This document shows positions 61,101 through 64,000 of a DNA stretch of 64,000 nt, piece by piece. Source of the stretch: Mycteria americana (lineage: Eukaryota; Chordata; Aves; Ciconiiformes; Ciconiidae); contig NC_134366.1 of NCBI RefSeq assembly GCF_035582795.1, positions 36,295,926 through 36,359,925 on the forward strand, read 5' to 3'. The notes beneath the pieces were generated by a model. The model worked only from the letters and a program-made list of their open reading frames with translations. It was not told where the DNA came from and ran no database searches. The first letter of the stretch is position 1. Each line of letters begins with the position of its first letter. The position numbers were made by a program, and so were the translations under genes.

Positions 61101-61891
61101 AAGGAAACCCTTTCTTTTTGGCCATGATTTTTTAACATTTAGAGTAAATGGGTGTGCCCAAGCAATTTCTTGGATAGGAAAACATTGCACTAATATTCCT
61201 AGCTCCTAGAAGGGGATTAGAGTTGAGAGGACTGAGAAGTACAAGAATCATGTTGGTAATGCAACTGGAAAACAATTAACGTCTCTTCAGTTAGCATCTA
61301 CTTTTTCGGCACATGATACTACACATACAAGAATCTGCATTCCTTTCTTAATGATGTGTATTAAAGGTAACTGACTTTATAAGCTAATTTGAGACAGGTA
61401 ATTCTGTGATCACCATAAAATGTTAAATGATATGTAAAACAAGCAGATAATTTTATAGATTGTATATATGCATTTTATATACAATCCACATGTATGTATA
61501 TATAAAATGTATAGGTATGTATAAAAAATATATATAATGTATTAATAAAACACTCTTAAATCACTATAGTGCCACTGATTTCAGTAAACAGGCACTAGCA
61601 TAAAACTGGGGCACCAGTGCAATGTGTCTATGAACTCGGCTAACAGGACTCCACAGCCGCAACGTGTTCTGTCTTCCCATCCCAGTCTCCCCACAGATGT
61701 CTGCACAGTAGTTTCTGACCCCACGTGCCAGGTGTCCAAGAGTGTGGTATGCAACCCCATCATCGTCACTGATGAATGCTTACTCACCATCAGGAGAGCT
61801 TTTGAGGAACCTGGAACATACTGTATAAACATCACCTTGGGGGATGACACAAGTCAAGCCCTTGCCAGCGCACTGATTTCCGTAAATGGAG
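49044..61891 (+). CDS. GPNMB: GPNMB (QNR-71/osteoactivin), partial: 3' exons beyond window
   Basis: Type I membrane glycoprotein of melanosomes, lysosomes and phagocytes, related to PMEL. Nine exons are visible: 49044-49113, 54084-54233, 54965-55108, 56417-56596, 57696-57854, 58325-58633, 59833-59955, 60674-60776 and 61686-61891. They join in phase to 481 residues. In order: signal peptide (residues 1 to about 22, core LGFLLLAEAVLCAAA); N-terminal domain with several N-glycosylation sequons; PKD domain around residues 240-330 (YKWNFGDGSGLF); a short Pro/Thr-rich linker (PVTPTAPPPTSAG); and a six-Cys kringle-like domain across exons 8-9. The transmembrane and cytoplasmic parts are expected downstream of 64000. 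The ATG at 49044 is chosen because it opens the signal peptide. The RGD at the equivalent human site is not present. Identity is very secure. Confidence 0.95.
49114..50150 (+). other. GPNMB: GPNMB intron 1, 5' part
   Basis: Start of the 5-kb first intron. It is GC-richer at first and then AT-rich. No repeat or exon is recognised before the LINE relic. Confidence 0.7.
50157..51680 (-). mobile_element. Ancient CR1/L3-type LINE relic, antisense in GPNMB intron 1
   Basis: Read on the minus strand, 50812-50768 gives YSLLEFQTAFDEVPR, matching the reverse-transcriptase motif A block (YLDFxKAFDxVPH) of CR1/L3 LINEs. Nearer the 3' end of the element, about 50340-50170, the frame reads QGIRELNEYRERWRGCYKG, ELFPYEEQQNRL and LEPGEEV. 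These fit the C-terminal block (DIxxLExVQRRATxMIKG, LPYEERLxRL, LxxR). Sequence up to about 51680 also resembles the upstream part of such elements. Order and orientation agree, so this is one antisense insertion, heavily mutated. The family assignment rests on remembered consensus; ends are approximate. Confidence 0.7.
51681..54083 (+). other. GPNMB: GPNMB intron 1, 3' part
   Basis: AT-rich intronic sequence ending in the pyrimidine tract and TCTCTCTAG acceptor before 54084. The 123-codon and smaller open frames at 52566-53044 have no recognisable similarity. Confidence 0.7.
54084..54233 (+). CDS. GPNMB: GPNMB exon 2: N-terminal domain
   Basis: Reads (R)FQDVLSHGTTSPVTSYRK, GWSSDQNEWNEKLYPFW and EEGDPRWKDCWK, ending one base into Gly at GTGATC. 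Residues about 24-74. The GWSSDxNxWNEKLYP block is diagnostic of GPNMB. The codons at 54200-54208 read Glu-Gly-Asp where human has Arg-Gly-Asp. Confidence 0.95.
54965..55108 (+). CDS. GPNMB: GPNMB exon 3
   Basis: The acceptor TTCTACAG precedes (G)GRVTAKLDTDSPALVGSN, then VTFVVTLQFPKCQKEDNDGN and KRNCTQ, ending one base into Asp at GTAGGT. Residues about 74-122. The sequons NVT and NCT are likely glycosylated. The SPALVGSNxTF block is conserved in GPNMB and PMEL. Confidence 0.95.
56417..56596 (+). CDS. GPNMB: GPNMB exon 4
   Basis: The acceptor TACACTTAG precedes (D)PPASQDQQVYVYNWTEW, IDNCGWENCTNNHSHNVFP and HYPGWRRRNFVYVFHTF, ending one base into Gly at the donor GTTAGT. Residues about 122-182. 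The NVFPDGxPFPHxPGWRR block is diagnostic. The two Cys in DNCGWENC are not in the human sequence as I recall it. Confidence 0.95.
57696..57854 (+). CDS. GPNMB: GPNMB exon 5
   Basis: Acceptor TGTTTCAG. Reads (G)QYYQTTGQSSAMFSVNTA, NITLGKHVMVVSIYRRGQSA and YVPIARASALYVVT, ending one base into Asp at GTGAGC. Residues about 182-235. SVNTANxTLG and YVPIA are conserved in the family. Confidence 0.95.
58325..58633 (+). CDS. GPNMB: GPNMB exon 6: PKD domain
   Basis: The acceptor CCCTCCAG precedes (D)KIPIFVSMFQKHDRNISD, then SYKWNFGDGSGLFV, the PKD core, and NFTLNLTVQA, ending in the Pro/Thr-rich PVTPTAPPPTSA. Residues about 235-338. Several sequons (NIS, NNS, NFT, NLT) are present. This is the largest exon seen here, at 309 bp. 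Confidence 0.95.
59833..59955 (+). CDS. GPNMB: GPNMB exon 7: post-PKD linker
   Basis: The acceptor CTCAACAG precedes (V)MTRASSNSDSSTAVESMED, GGCHIYRNGYYRTGISVV and one base of Glu before GTAAGG. Residues about 338-379. The Ser/Thr-rich start is a likely mucin-type linker and is the least conserved part. Confidence 0.92.
60674..60776 (+). CDS. GPNMB: GPNMB exon 8
   Basis: Acceptor TGTCCCAG. Reads (E)GILEVNIIQMTSIQMTES and SLVDFVVTCQG, ending two bases into Ser at GTAAGT. Residues about 379-413. VEGILEVNIIQMT and SLxDFVVTCQG are conserved blocks; the Cys is the first of the kringle-like domain. Confidence 0.95.
61458..61486. repeat. AT-rich 11-bp inverted repeat (hairpin)
   Basis: GATTGTATATA at 61458-61468 pairs perfectly with TATATACAATC at 61476-61486 around a 7-base loop. 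It sits in a TA-rich part of GPNMB intron 8, about 200 bp before exon 9. Confidence 0.8.
61686..61891 (+). CDS. GPNMB: GPNMB exon 9: kringle-like domain
   Basis: The acceptor CATCCCAG precedes (S)LPTDVCTVVSDPTCQVSK, IIVTDECLLTIRRAF and GTYCINITLGDDTSQ, ending ALISVNG plus one base before GTGAGT. Residues about 413-482. Five Cys here with one from exon 8 make the six-Cys domain. Confidence 0.95.
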
Positions 61892-64000
61892 GTGAGTCCA
61901 CACAGAGCAGATGCGGGTCGTCTGTGAATAGCTTCTCCCTGTGGTCATTTCCCTGCAGGGGGGAAGAGCACAGGAGTTTATATGGGGTTTTTATTATGCC
62001 TGGAGGCCTCAGCTGAGATTGTGCCAGCTTGTGTGAGAGTCCATGCAAAGATAAAGAGACGATTATTTCCCTATGGGAATTTTAGATGTTAGAACTTGGT
62101 TTGATTTATGTTCACGATCCAATGAGTACAGTAATTATACAAACCCTTCAGTATCACAGAATATGAACAGTTCTTAAACCATAACGTATTTTTCCACAGA
62201 ATAACTCTGTTGGGCAGAAAAGCAGGTGGGGGAGATGCCAGCCAGCCTACTCCACACATGGAGAAATTGGAGAAACAGAGGGGAATTCAGCTCACTTGAG
62301 ACAGAATGAAAGTCTGCAGCTGAGCTGGCTGCCCTGGGCCCTCTTTGTAGCCCATTGACCTTGACCAGGTTTCTATTTCTACATGAGGATAAGATGAATC
62401 AGGTTCTGGAAAGATCTGTGTAACATTCATTGACACAGAGTCTGCCCAGGGTGACTATTTCAGAACAGGAGGTTTACCTTTGGTTGGATGAGTATCACTG
62501 TGTCTTGCTCATGGTTATCCAAGCAGTCTTTGACAGAACCAGGTATTAAACTCAGCCTCAGTCAGAAGTCTAAACGATCATGCTGTCTCTCTGCTCCCAC
62601 TCCATTGCCCTCCTGACCTCCCACTACAATGTCCTAGTGACTCTTCTGAACTCTTTAATTACTATCAGCCAAGCAATTGACCCTTTGCGGTCATTTGCCA
62701 CAGTATTTTTGGCTGATTTTATTTAATCTAGGTATAAATGTACCTGTACTGAAATCAGTTCATGACGACTAAGGCACAATGCCTGACCTGTAAGTGCATT
62801 CTGGCTCCTAAAGACGAAAATAAGCATGCAGTAGGATTTTTCAAAACTGTATTAACAGAGGCTAACTTTAGCCCAACAAGGCTGGTCTTCCTAGGTTTCC
62901 TCCAGAGGGAAAAGCTAAGTTGTACTTTGGGGCTTCCACTATAATCAAAGCAGAATTAGGATATGAGAGGTTGCTTCTTTGAGTCACCTTCTGGAGGAGC
63001 CCATCTAACGTTTGCAAACATTTCTCACGTGCCACAATTTTCCACTCATTTCAAGAGAAGGCAAGTATTCATGAATTTCTGAAAATCCCATAATTTGGTG
63101 CCTGAGTATTTGGTGCCTAAACATCTGGCCCTTGAAATTTGGCAGGACTGTGCCTGGGTTATGTAGGCATTGCACAAAACATCCGCTCTTAACTTGCTTA
63201 AACTGCTGTTGAATGGGTTGCAGTCCTATGATTTTGTCCCATCCCATCAGTATGTGTTGCTTTGTAAATAGTCCGAGGACCTACCTTATTCATAAAATAA
63301 GGTAAATCCCTACAGTCTCAGCAAAAATATTATGTAAACTAGGAATGAGGTCAAGCCTTCACAAACAATTGTATCAACAAACTGAGAAATATATGAGGCA
63401 CATGTACCAAGTAAATGGTAAACCCCGATTTGATATCTCGATTTTTATACACAGCAATTATAAATTAATAACTGGAAAGGTAAGCCAACATGAACCTCTA
63501 GGTTACTTCATTGTATAAACACTGTTGTTAATATGAGGACCAAGAATGTGTCTCAGTGTCAGTAAACTCAATAAAGGTACAGCCTGTGCACTGGAAAATT
63601 AAGATATTTAACACAAATTTTTAAAAAATACTTTTAATGATTTGGCTTCTTCCATCAGATAAGATGGAATTAGGAGTAGATGCAAGTGAAATGGTTGATG
63701 GCAAACCAGAAGGCAGAGTTCAATGACAGGCAGAGCTCAAAATTAATTTCTCAAAATTAATTTCCCAAAATAAGCACGTTAAAAAAGCAGAGCCCTCAGC
63801 TCTTGGATAAGGCAAACAAGCCTCAGTCCATCAAGCTCTCAGCCACGCTCTGCCATCTTAGCAAATGGGACTGCAACAAACAATAACATTTAAGAAACTC
63901 CTTTTTCATCCTGTTTCCCCGTGGCCATCATCCCTGAGAGAAAGATGAAGCTGATTCTAACATTAAAGCTTATAAAGAGACTGCATCTCTCATACTCTCA
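61892..64000 (+). other. GPNMB: GPNMB intron 9, incomplete
   Basis: No exon with a transmembrane segment or the cytoplasmic tail can be found up to the window end. The last exons are therefore expected beyond 64000. The sequence is AT-rich and no repeat is recognised. Confidence 0.7.

Noticed and set aside
63660-63725. Possible GPNMB exon 10 after CATCAG
   Set aside because: In the required phase it gives about 22 residues, then a stop. It has no transmembrane segment and no similarity to the expected exon.
1-64000. Young chicken-type CR1 copies with (ATTCTATG)n ends
   Set aside because: No such 3' end or the usual CCTTCCAACC box was found on either strand by eye.

Overview
The window is vertebrate nuclear DNA, most likely from a bird and otherwise another sauropsid. 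All genes are split into short exons with GT-AG introns. The spliced products are recognisable orthologues of three vertebrate genes, in the order KLHL7, NUP42 (NUPL2), GPNMB, all on the + strand. This is the same order as human 7p15. The only clear interspersed repeats are two heavily decayed LINEs of the CR1/L3 type, and there are no SINEs. The species cannot be fixed from the sequence alone. No prokaryote-like features (operons, CRISPR arrays, insertion sequences) are present, and most open frames in the window are chance.

Layout: (1) 1-18206 holds the last eight coding exons of KLHL7, a CUL3 ubiquitin-ligase adaptor. The exons joined here give 480 residues. With about 106 residues expected upstream of the window this makes 586, the length I recall for the human protein. 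A short 3'UTR follows. (2) About 19970-21300 is a CpG island that holds the NUP42 promoter and first exon. Seven coding exons run to 28430 and encode a 430-residue CCCH/FG-repeat nucleoporin of the cytoplasmic face of the nuclear pore. (3) 28650-48800 is a 20-kb interval without a recognisable gene. It holds a sense-strand CR1-like relic near 32500-33150 and an isolated CpG-rich patch near 43540-43800 with perfect palindromes. (4) From about 48819 the GPNMB promoter begins, with a TRE and an M-box-like E-box, followed by nine coding exons (signal peptide to kringle-like domain). The transmembrane and cytoplasmic exons lie beyond the window. GPNMB intron 1 carries an antisense CR1/L3 LINE relic of about 1.5 kb.

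The three genes do not form a pathway: KLHL7 acts in protein ubiquitination, NUP42 in mRNA export through GLE1, and GPNMB in melanosome, lysosome and phagocyte biology. They are linked by conserved synteny. I do not see an undescribed biological system here. The points most worth checking are the missing RGD motif and additional cysteines in GPNMB, an in-frame upstream ATG in NUP42, the GPNMB promoter motifs, the orphan CpG patch, and the LINE relics.
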